This document shows, in pieces, positions 54,453 through 61,690 of a DNA stretch of 62,875 nt (within the stretch, counting starts at the first letter, position 1; each line of letters opens with the position of its first letter). A program made the translations under genes and the position numbers. The stretch comes from Anaerofilum faecale (lineage in GTDB: Bacteria; Bacillota; Clostridia; Oscillospirales; Ruminococcaceae), in assembly GCA_019114265.1 (NCBI GenBank), contig DXFV01000002.1, forward strand, positions 1 through 62,875, written 5' to 3'. The notes under the pieces are model-generated. The model was not told where the DNA came from and ran no database searches. It saw nothing but the letters and a program-made list of their open reading frames with translations.

Positions 54453-54716
54453 ATGTTGTTTCGATTTGTTCGGGGATGCTTTCAAACCCTACTGCTCTGG
54501 ATGCTGCTGCTGGTACCGCTCACAGTGGAAGCGATCCTGACCGGCGGCGTTGCGCCGGGGATGGGCCTGCTGCGGCTGGTCATCCTGGTGCTGGGGATTC
54601 CGCTGGTAAAACGAATGGCCTTCCGGCGCAGGCCGTGTCGCCGTGCCCGCCAGGTGCAGCGCCCGGCAGCAGACCGTCCGCGCCCCTCTTCCCCCAAAAC
54701 GCCGCGGGCCGCCTGA
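54453..54716 (+). CDS. Small two-helix membrane protein, unknown function
   Basis: An 87-residue protein that I do not recognise. Two hydrophobic helices (about residues 6-30, a Leu-rich stretch, and 36-53) are followed by a strongly basic, Arg/Pro-rich tail (about 54-87) that should face the cytoplasm. A very strong AAAGGAGG site (54438-54445) sits eight bases before the ATG, and a consensus promoter lies upstream, so I take it as a real gene. It is divergent from the self-cleaving repressor and may be induced with DNA damage. The tail resembles short membrane-active or regulatory peptides but shows no known motif. Confidence 0.7.
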   Translation: MLFRFVRGCFQTLLLWMLLLVPLTVEAILTGGVAPGMGLLRLVILVLGIPLVKRMAFRRRPCRRARQVQRPAADRPRPSSPKTPRAA

Positions 54717-54781
54717 TTGGGCAGACCGGCCCTCTCTCTTTATAAAAAGGAAGGGCCTGCCCGTGCACAGCGGATGCATAC

Positions 54782-54819
54782 ACAAAACTCCCCCCGTGCC
54801 TGCGCGGACACGGGGGGGA
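54782..54819 (-). terminator. Terminator of the heparinase-like gene
   Basis: On the minus strand the perfect arms ACTCCCCCC(C)GTG / CACGGGGGGAGT (54787-54819) are followed by TTTTGTG. The plus-strand small gene may also end at this hairpin. Confidence 0.7.
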
Positions 54820-54847
54820 GTGTGCATATGCCGGAACGAGGAGCGGC

Positions 54848-56653
54848 TCAGCGCACCACGAGGTGGAGCGTGCCAGTGAAGGTCAGCTGCACCTTCCAAA
54901 GGGTGTCGGGCCAGGTCACCAGCAGGCGGGAGTCGGTCACCGGCACGGCGCTCACCTCGGCGGCTGCACCGTTCAGCTCCACAACGCCCAGGTCGGCCAC
55001 CTCCAGCATCGCGCCGTTCAGTACCGGCTGGTTGCGGAACATCAGCGTCATGGTGACGGGGGAAGGATAGTCGGTCTCGTCCTCCAGCACCAGGCCTTCC
55101 GCGTCCAGACGGACGCTGCGGTGGTAGAAGCTCATCCCCGGCACCGGCGGGTAGGCCCCGGCGATGTCCATCGAGATGGAGCTGTGGTCGGCGTCCAGTT
55201 CGGTGTGCACTGCGCGGGCGCAGTACCCCCGGCCGGGCAGCTGCTGCACCGTGCCGAAGGTGGGCAGGTTGTGCCACTGGGACTGCATGGTCCAGATCTC
55301 ATATCGCTGGGGCGAGAAGGTCTTTTTGGTGTAGTTCTCCACGCCGATGTCGATCAGGAAGGGCTGCCCGTTTTTGTACAGGGTCACGCTGCCGGTGTCG
55401 TTGTGGTTGTGGCTGTCGTCGTTGCAGCCCGCCTTCGCGCCCAGTACATACGCGCCGTGCCGCGCCATCAGCAGACCCACGCTGCGGTAGTAGAGGCTGC
55501 CGGCCGGCTGGTCGGGCAGGGTGCAGGCGCGGATGTCGGCCTCGGCAAAGGCGCCCAGCACCGCGCAGTAGAGGTTGATGCCGCCCGAGAGATAGGGGTC
55601 CTCGCGGAAGTCGGGGTCCGGGTTTTTCAGGAAATCGGCGGCGGTGAAGGCCATCATCGCCTCGTCGCCGAACTTTTTGGCAAACAGGAACTCGCGGGCG
55701 GTGCGGCGGCCGGCCAGGGGCGAGCAGTCGGAGAAGTTGATGTAGTATTTGTCGTCCACATGTACATTGAAAATAAAGCGCGCCATGTTGTGCAGCTTGG
55801 GCTGGCTCCACAGCGCGCCGAACGCCTCGGGCGCCACGCCGTCCAGCGCATGCAGCGCGCCGAACAGGCACACCGCCGCCGCCCCGTAGTACTGCGCGCC
55901 CTCATCGCAGCAGCCGTCCTCGCCGTAGCCGTCCACAAACGCGTCCAGGCTGCAGGCGGCCTTGCGGATCACCGCGCGGGTGCGCACCGGGTCGCCGTCC
56001 AGCGAGAGCAGCGCGGTCACCAGCACGTTCTGGGTGCACCAGGGGGTCCAGTTGTTCACCGCGTCGCCCTCCAGGCCCATCCACCAGAAGTGGCAGCCCA
56101 GATAGGGGACGAGGATGCGGGTCTCCAGCAGCCGCCCGATGTGGCCGCGCAGGCCGGGCGCCGCCTGCTCCAGCTCGTCGCCCAGCAGATAGCGCGCCAT
56201 CGCCAGCAGCGCGCCGGTCTCGGCGGCGAACAGGTCGATGATGGGGCGGGAGGCGTCGGGCAGCGGCAGCTGGGGAGTGTCGCGGATGTAGCTGTTGTGG
56301 GCGGGGACCTGCCAGGCGGTCTCCTCACAGATGGCCCAGATCAGGTTGAGGATGTCGTCGGTAAAGCGGCCTTTGCCCTCGCAGCACTCGGCCATCACCA
56401 GGTGGCACAGCATCCGGCGGCGCAGGAAATACGGATATTCAAAGGTCACGCGGTCTCCGGTGCGGCCGAAGGCCAGCCAGGCCGAGAAGGGCAGAGCGGG
56501 CACCGGCTTGCCGGCAAAATATTCGCCGTTCCCGATCAGGCGGGCGCGGGTGGCGTCGGGCAGGGCCTGCCAGGCAGCGCGGTCGGACGCGGGCGGGCAG
56601 GGCACGAACGGGTGCAGGCGGGCGGGCAGATGGCGAAGCTGGTCACAGAACAT
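54848..56653 (-). CDS. Heparinase II/III family polysaccharide lyase-like protein
   Basis: A 601-residue protein with the two-part build of heparinase II/III-like lyases: an N-terminal alpha/alpha toroid (about 1-370) and a C-terminal beta-sandwich (about 380-601). The characteristic segment NDDSHNHNDTGSVTLYKNG (from residue 411, His415 and His417) is intact, as is WSQPKLHNMARF in the toroid. No signal peptide is seen, so a cytoplasmic or intracellular oligosaccharide lyase is likely. Members act on heparin, alginate or other uronic-acid polymers; the substrate cannot be fixed. It is divergent from the deacetylase gene. Confidence 0.85.
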   Translation of the reverse strand: MFCDQLRHLPARLHPFVPCPPASDRAAWQALPDATRARLIGNGEYFAGKPVPALPFSAWLAFGRTGDRVTFEYPYFLRRRMLCHLVMAECCEGKGRFTDDILNLIWAICEETAWQVPAHNSYIRDTPQLPLPDASRPIIDLFAAETGALLAMARYLLGDELEQAAPGLRGHIGRLLETRILVPYLGCHFWWMGLEGDAVNNWTPWCTQNVLVTALLSLDGDPVRTRAVIRKAACSLDAFVDGYGEDGCCDEGAQYYGAAAVCLFGALHALDGVAPEAFGALWSQPKLHNMARFIFNVHVDDKYYINFSDCSPLAGRRTAREFLFAKKFGDEAMMAFTAADFLKNPDPDFREDPYLSGGINLYCAVLGAFAEADIRACTLPDQPAGSLYYRSVGLLMARHGAYVLGAKAGCNDDSHNHNDTGSVTLYKNGQPFLIDIGVENYTKKTFSPQRYEIWTMQSQWHNLPTFGTVQQLPGRGYCARAVHTELDADHSSISMDIAGAYPPVPGMSFYHRSVRLDAEGLVLEDETDYPSPVTMTLMFRNQPVLNGAMLEVADLGVVELNGAAAEVSAVPVTDSRLLVTWPDTLWKVQLTFTGTLHLVVR

Positions 56654-56717
56654 GGTGGGGTCCCCCTTTTGGTGTCAGCACGGCGAAAAAATGCCGTGCA
56701 CGGATTTTTTTGTTTTC

Positions 56718-56798
56718 ATGGTAGCGCGCGCCAAAGAAATTGTCAATGTAAAAAATAATCCAATTCCCGTTGCACACGCCGCCGCCGCGCGGTACAAT
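56718..56798. promoter_or_regulatory. Divergent promoters of the lyase and deacetylase genes
   Basis: Minus strand: TTGACA (56741-56746), 17 bases, TACCAT (56718-56723). Plus strand: TTGCAC (56770-56775), 17 bases, TACAAT (56793-56798). The -35 boxes are only 23 bases apart, so one regulator could control both. Confidence 0.75.
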
Positions 56799-56847
56799 AA
56801 AAGCAAAACACGCCGGCCCGGTGTGGCCGCGAAAGGAGAAGAAAAAC

Positions 56848-57642
56848 GTGGATGTGATTTTTGACCGCTGGCCCTGCGGCGCGCGCCGCTGCGTGACCTT
56901 CAGCTACGACGACGGCCAGATCGAGGACCGCCGCCTGGCCGAGCTGTTCCGCAGCCTGGGCCTGAAGGCGACCTTCCATCTCAACAGCGCTTTTTTTGAC
57001 GACGGCAAGCATGTGCAGCCGGAGGAATTCAAGGAGGTATACAGCAGCCACGAGCTGGCCGCCCACACCCATACCCATCCGTTTTTGTCCCAGATGCCGC
57101 TGGCCGAGGTGACCGGCGAGATCATGGAAAACCGGATGCGCCTGGAGGAGGCGTGGGGGGAGCCGGTGCGCGGCATGAGCTGGCCATACGGGCAGTACGA
57201 CCCCCAGACCGAGGCGGCGGCCGTCGCCTGCGGCATTGAGTACAGCCGCACCACCCGGGAGCGCACCGATTTCCTGCCGCCGGAGCGCCCGCTGGAATGG
57301 CATCCCACCTGTCACCACAACAAGGGGTTGGAGATGTGGCAGGCGTTCATGTCGCGGGATTATGCCAAAAAGATGCAGCTGTTTTATGTGTGGGGCCACA
57401 GCTTCGAGTTCACCCGCGACAACAGCTGGGAGATGATGGAGCAGCTGTGCCGGGCGGTGGCCGGACGGCCGGAGGTGTGGTATGCCACCAACATCCAGAT
57501 CATCGACTACCTGAACTGCCTGAAGCATCTGCGCGCCACGGCGGACGGCCGCGTGTGGCAGAACCCCGGCCCGCTGGACATCTGGGCCAGCGTGGGGGGA
57601 GAGCCGATCTGCATCAAGGCCGGCCAGACCCTGCGCCTGTGA
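56848..57642 (+). CDS. Polysaccharide deacetylase (NodB/CE4-like)
   Basis: A 264-residue protein with the NodB homology domain of carbohydrate esterase family 4. The metal triad is suggested by FSYDDGQ (Asp21-Asp22 region) and the His-x3-His motif at His73/His77 in HTHTHPF; GMSWPYGQYD is a third motif. These enzymes remove N- or O-acetyl groups from sugars. The start is a GTG at 56848 with AAAGGAG upstream. No signal peptide, so it acts on internal substrates. It is paired divergently with a lyase and precedes a beta-galactosidase, suggesting an acetylated glycan pathway (inference). Confidence 0.87.
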   Translation: MDVIFDRWPCGARRCVTFSYDDGQIEDRRLAELFRSLGLKATFHLNSAFFDDGKHVQPEEFKEVYSSHELAAHTHTHPFLSQMPLAEVTGEIMENRMRLEEAWGEPVRGMSWPYGQYDPQTEAAAVACGIEYSRTTRERTDFLPPERPLEWHPTCHHNKGLEMWQAFMSRDYAKKMQLFYVWGHSFEFTRDNSWEMMEQLCRAVAGRPEVWYATNIQIIDYLNCLKHLRATADGRVWQNPGPLDIWASVGGEPICIKAGQTLRL

Positions 57643-57696
57643 CCCAAAAGTGCATAAGGGTGCAGCAAATACTGCTCCCGATTTGCAGAAAATGAT

Positions 57697-57704
57697 GGTA
57701 TCAT
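57697..57704 (+). promoter_or_regulatory. Possible extended -10 promoter of the beta-galactosidase gene
   Basis: TG-G-TATCAT (hexamer 57699-57704), about 56 bases before the ATG at 57760, without a good -35. The gene may equally be read through from the deacetylase promoter. Confidence 0.4.
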
Positions 57705-57759
57705 GATGGAATCGACAAGGCTGCCTGCTGCGGCCGCCTTTCCAGAAAGGAGAATCTGT

Positions 57760-60717
57760 ATGACCTTCAAAACCGAGTGGCTGGCCGATCCCACCGTCTT
57801 TGCGGTGAACCGTCTGCCCGCCCATTCCTCCCACGCCTGTACCGCACCGGACGGCGCCGCCTTCACCCGCAGTCTGGATGGACAGTGGAAATTCGCCTAT
57901 GTGTCCCGCGTGCAGGATGTGCCGGAGGGCTTCCAGGCCCCGGACTTCGACCTCTCGGCCTGGGACGAGATCGCGGTGCCCGGCGTCATCCAGCTGCAGG
58001 GCGATGGCAAATACGGCACTCCGCACTATGTGAATACCATGTACCCGTGGGACGGCCATGAAAACATCGTCCCCGGCCAGATCCCGCAGAACTACAACCC
58101 GGTGGGCTGCTACGCGCTGGACTTCGACCTGCCCGACGGCTGGCAGAACACCGGCGTGCATTTCGCCGGGGCGGATTCCGCGCTGGCGGTGTGGTGCAAC
58201 GGCGCGTTCGTGGGCTACAGCGAGGACACCTTCACCCCCGCCGAGTTCGACCTGTCCGCCCTGGTGCATCCCGGAAAGAACCGCCTGGCGGTGCAGGTGT
58301 TCCGCTTCTGCAGCGGCAGCTGGCTGGAAGACCAGGACTTCTGGCGTTTCTCCGGCCTGTTCCGCAGCGTGCACCTGTTCACCACCCCCGCGGTGCATCT
58401 CCAGGACCTCACCGTCACCGGCACGCTGGCCGACGACTGGCAGAGCGGCGCGCTGCAGTTCGCCTGCCGCATGAAGACCGAAGCGCCCGCCCGCATCGAG
58501 GCCGAGGTGTTCGGCAAAACGGTGCAGGCGGTGTGTGAGAACGGCGCGGCCCAGCTGTGCGCCGAGGTGGAGCACCCTGTGCTGTGGAGCGCCGAGCATC
58601 CCCACCTCTACCCCTACACCCTGCGCGTCTACGATGAAACCGGCGCCTGCACCGAGCAGATCACCGGCCGCGCCGGCCTGCGCCGCATCGAGATGAAGGA
58701 CGGCCTGATGCTGGTGAACGGCAAGCGGATCGTCATCAAGGGCGTCAACCGCCACGAGTGGAGCTGCCGGGGCGGACGCTGCGTGACGATGGACGAGATG
58801 CTGTGGGATGTGGTGAACATGAAGCGGCACAACATCAACGCCGTGCGCACCAGCCATTACCCCAACGACCCGCGCTTCTACGACCTGTGCGACGAGTACG
58901 GCCTGTATGTGATGGACGAGACCAACCTCGAGACCCACGGCACCTGGCAGAAGCTCGGCGCGGTGCGCCCGGACGAGAACACCATCCCGAATGACCGCCC
59001 CGAATGGAAGGACATCGTCCTCGACCGCGCGGCCAGCATGGTGGGACGGGACAAGAACCATCCCTGCATCCTGTGGTGGAGCTGCGGCAACGAGAGCTTC
59101 GGCGGCAGCAACCTGCAGGCCATGAGCGACTGGTTCCACGCCGTGGACCCCACCCGCCTGGTGCACTACGAGGGCCTGTTCCAGGACCGCCGCTATCCCG
59201 CCACCAGCGACATGGAGAGCCAGATGTACACCCCGCAGAAAGAGGTGCAGGCCTTCCTGGCGGCGCACCCCGAAAAGCCGTTCATACTGTGCGAGTACAG
59301 CCACGCGATGGGCAACAGCTGCGGCGGCCTGGAGCGCTACACCGAATATGCCTATCAGGAACCGCGCTACCAGGGCGGCTTCATCTGGGACTACATCGAC
59401 CAGGGCCTGGAAAAGCAAGGGCCGGACGGCAAGCCGTTCCTGGCCTATGGCAGCGACTACGGTGACCAGCCCACCGACTACAACTTCTGCGTCAACGGCC
59501 TGGTCTACGCCGACCGCGAAAACAGCCCCAAGATGCAGGAGGTGCGCCACTGCTACCAGAACTTCGTGCTGCGCCCGGACGACAGGGGCGTGACGGTGGA
59601 AAACCGCAGCCTGTTCACCAACGCGGCGGAATACGACCTCGCGCTTCGCCTGTACCGCGACGGCTGGCTGGAGACCGAGCAGCTGCTGGAGGTGCAGGCC
59701 GCCCCGGGCGAGACCGCCCGCGCGGAGCTTCCCTTTGCCCTGCCGGAGGACGGCGCACACATCACGGTGGAAGCCGCGCTGCTGCTGAAGCAGGACGCCG
59801 GATGGGCCGAGGCCGGCTATGAGGTGGCCTGCGGCCAGTGGGTGCTCCACCGCGAGGAGAGGGGCATCGTCGCGCCCGGCGCGGAACTGGTGGACGGCGA
59901 TGTGAACATCGGCGTAAAGGCCGGCGATGTTTCGCTGATCTTCTCCCGCAGCGCCGGTGCGCTGGTGTCCTACCGGGTGGGAGACCGGGAATGGCTGCGC
60001 CAGCCGGTGCAGCTGAACTTCTGGCGCGCCTCCACCGACAACGACCGCGGCTGCGGCATGCCGGCGGAGTATGCCCCCTTTGCCACGGCGGGTATGTTCG
60101 CCCGCTGCCTGGGCGCGAAGGCGGCGCTGGAATGGGGCATCCCGGTGATCCGTGCCGACTACCAGCTGCCCGAAGGCAGCAGGGTGGCGGTGGAGTTCCG
60201 CGCCGGTCTGTCGGGCCGTCTGGAGATCACGATGATCTGGAACGGAAAGCGGGTGAAAGCGCCCGAGTTCGGCATGATGTTCCTGCTGGAGAGCCGGCAG
60301 GCCGATGTGGACTATCTGGGCGACGGCCCCGCCGAAACGGCGGCCGACCGCCGCGCCGGCGCGCGGTTCGGGCGGTTTGGCTTCGCGGTGGAGGAGAACC
60401 TGTCCGGCTATGTGATCCCGCAGGAATGCGGCGGCCGCACCGGCGTGTATGAGGCCACCGTCACCGACGGCGCCGGCAGCCTCACCTTCGGCGGCGAGGG
60501 GATCTTCTTCTCGGCGCTGCCCTACACCCCGCTGGAGCTGGAAAGCGCCCGCCATCCCTACGATCTGCCCAATCCGGTCAAAACGGTGGTGCGCTGCGCG
60601 CTGGGCCAGATGGGCGTGGGTGGCGACAACAGCTGGGGCGCCACCCCGCACGAGGAGGACATGCTGTGGCTGGAGCCGGGCAGCCGGTTCACCTTCTGGA
60701 TGCAGCCGGCGGATTGA
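57760..60717 (+). CDS. lacZ: Beta-galactosidase, GH2 LacZ type
   Basis: A 985-residue cytoplasmic GH2 beta-galactosidase close to LacZ in length and domain order: jelly roll (about 45-210), two immunoglobulin-like domains around the TIM barrel (about 320-600), and a C-terminal beta-sandwich (about 715-985). Acid/base Glu445 lies in CGNESFGG, nucleophile Glu512 in LCEYSHAMGNS. LVNGKRIVIKGVNRHE and FWRASTDNDRG are typical. AAAGGAG precedes the ATG. It hydrolyses lactose-like beta-galactosides; in this cluster it may trim galactose from glycan fragments. A strong terminator follows. Confidence 0.95.
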   Translation: MTFKTEWLADPTVFAVNRLPAHSSHACTAPDGAAFTRSLDGQWKFAYVSRVQDVPEGFQAPDFDLSAWDEIAVPGVIQLQGDGKYGTPHYVNTMYPWDGHENIVPGQIPQNYNPVGCYALDFDLPDGWQNTGVHFAGADSALAVWCNGAFVGYSEDTFTPAEFDLSALVHPGKNRLAVQVFRFCSGSWLEDQDFWRFSGLFRSVHLFTTPAVHLQDLTVTGTLADDWQSGALQFACRMKTEAPARIEAEVFGKTVQAVCENGAAQLCAEVEHPVLWSAEHPHLYPYTLRVYDETGACTEQITGRAGLRRIEMKDGLMLVNGKRIVIKGVNRHEWSCRGGRCVTMDEMLWDVVNMKRHNINAVRTSHYPNDPRFYDLCDEYGLYVMDETNLETHGTWQKLGAVRPDENTIPNDRPEWKDIVLDRAASMVGRDKNHPCILWWSCGNESFGGSNLQAMSDWFHAVDPTRLVHYEGLFQDRRYPATSDMESQMYTPQKEVQAFLAAHPEKPFILCEYSHAMGNSCGGLERYTEYAYQEPRYQGGFIWDYIDQGLEKQGPDGKPFLAYGSDYGDQPTDYNFCVNGLVYADRENSPKMQEVRHCYQNFVLRPDDRGVTVENRSLFTNAAEYDLALRLYRDGWLETEQLLEVQAAPGETARAELPFALPEDGAHITVEAALLLKQDAGWAEAGYEVACGQWVLHREERGIVAPGAELVDGDVNIGVKAGDVSLIFSRSAGALVSYRVGDREWLRQPVQLNFWRASTDNDRGCGMPAEYAPFATAGMFARCLGAKAALEWGIPVIRADYQLPEGSRVAVEFRAGLSGRLEITMIWNGKRVKAPEFGMMFLLESRQADVDYLGDGPAETAADRRAGARFGRFGFAVEENLSGYVIPQECGGRTGVYEATVTDGAGSLTFGGEGIFFSALPYTPLELESARHPYDLPNPVKTVVRCALGQMGVGGDNSWGATPHEEDMLWLEPGSRFTFWMQPAD

Positions 60718-60729
60718 TCTGCCTGTTTG

Positions 60730-60771
60730 CGCCGGCGCTTCTCTCTTTTGGGAGGAGCGCCGGCGTTTTTT
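60730..60771 (+). terminator. Intrinsic terminator of the beta-galactosidase gene
   Basis: Arms CGCCGGCGCTTC(TC) / (GG)AGGAGCGCCGGCG are followed by TTTTTT. Confidence 0.85.
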
Positions 60772-60785
60772 GTGCGGCAAACTCC

Positions 60786-60956
60786 TTGACAGCCGCCGCG
60801 GATATGCTATAATAAATGTACACGCAGTTTCAATTTTACAGCGTACAAGTGCATTTTGGACTTTTGTCCTGTGGAGAAGGGATTCAGAGACAGGGTCGAA
60901 GTGCGCCATAAAACAGACATCGGCACTGGCTTTGAAGAAAAGCGCAGTGCTTTTTT
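60786..60956 (+). ncRNA. Strongly promoted structured leader or small RNA with terminator
   Basis: Promoter TTGACA (60786-60791), 16 bases, TATAAT (60808-60813) with extended TG-C. The ~135-nt transcript begins with a stem GTACACGC/GCGTAC, contains a GGAC/GTCC hairpin, and ends in a full terminator (GCACTGGCTTT / AAAGCGCAGTGC, 60923-60950, then TTTTTT). The left arm of that stem can alternatively pair with AGTGCGCC at 60900-60907 (with GGCACT, 60922-60927), an antiterminator-like exchange. I match it to no known riboswitch or small RNA. Confidence 0.5.
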
Positions 60957-61044
60957 GTTTCTGTGCACTGTGTTTCCCTTTGCTGCGGGCTTGTCCCGCG
61001 CGGCCGAAAAGACAGAAACGCACGAGCTGTAAAGGAGACTGAAT

Positions 61045-61398
61045 ATGAAGATCCGTTATGAAACCCGCGCCTGTGAACTGTCCATCCCCGCCGACATGCG
61101 CTTTTGCGCGCCGGCCCACTGCGATCTCGCTGCCGACACCGGCCGCTATGCGGTGCGGCGCCTGTTCACCCGATGCGCTGCCCTGCGCGACGACTGCACA
61201 GCCCTGAGCTGGCGGCTGCGGGTGGCGTCGGGCAGGGCGCGCAAAGGCCGCCGCGTGCGGTATCTGCTGCGCGCCGCGATGCTGGAGCTGCCCGGCACAT
61301 GGGCGCGGATCACCGTTGCCGTCGATGCGGCGGGCATCACGGTGCAGCGGCTGGAGCTGCTGGATGCCCTGCCGGAATCCTCTTTCCGCACCATATAA
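61045..61398 (+). CDS. Orphan 117-residue protein, unknown function
   Basis: A 117-residue soluble protein that I do not recognise. The N-terminal half (1-60) is Cys- and Arg-containing (Cys10, 21, 26, 44, 50), and a basic stretch ASGRARKGRRVRYLLR follows (about 61-76). The C-terminal third (78-117) alternates hydrophobic residues like beta strands. No catalytic motif is seen. The TAAAGGAG site and the structured upstream leader with strong promoter support translation. It ends at a large hairpin, so it stands alone. Confidence 0.65.
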   Translation: MKIRYETRACELSIPADMRFCAPAHCDLAADTGRYAVRRLFTRCAALRDDCTALSWRLRVASGRARKGRRVRYLLRAAMLELPGTWARITVAVDAAGITVQRLELLDALPESSFRTI

Positions 61399-61416
61399 AA
61401 GTACATCGTTCCTGTG

Positions 61417-61473
61417 CCCAAGCGCCCGGCCGGGCCCTCCCGCAAGGAGAGCCCGGCCGGGCGCTTGGGTTTT
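61417..61473 (+). terminator. Intrinsic terminator of the orphan gene
   Basis: Perfect 19-base arms (61417-61435 and 61451-61469, beginning CCCAAGCGCCC) followed by TTTT. Confidence 0.85.
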
Positions 61474-61604
61474 GCTGTGAAAAACGTGCAAAAAGCAAGG
61501 GGTGGAATTTGTGTGTGCAGGATGAAAAATTTTCAAGATGAAAAAGTGACATCATTCGACAGAGGCATGTGGATTTTTTACAAATGCATTCTGAAAAAGA
61601 TACA

Positions 61605-61633
61605 TTTACTTGTTTTGCGCCGTTTTGTACAAT
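61605..61633 (+). promoter_or_regulatory. Promoter of the terminal surface-protein gene
   Basis: TTTACT (61605-61610), 17 bases, TACAAT (61628-61633). A small leader hairpin GGCCC/GGGCC (about 61653-61672) precedes the ribosome site CGGAGG. Confidence 0.6.
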
Positions 61634-61690
61634 ACAATCAGCAACGATTGAGGCCCACCTATATGCGGGCCGGGAAACGGAGGAATTATA

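Noticed and set aside
56743..61536. A minus-strand frame of about 1600 codons opposite the deacetylase and LacZ genes
   Set aside because: Crosses two terminators and opposes two well-supported enzymes; low-complexity product.
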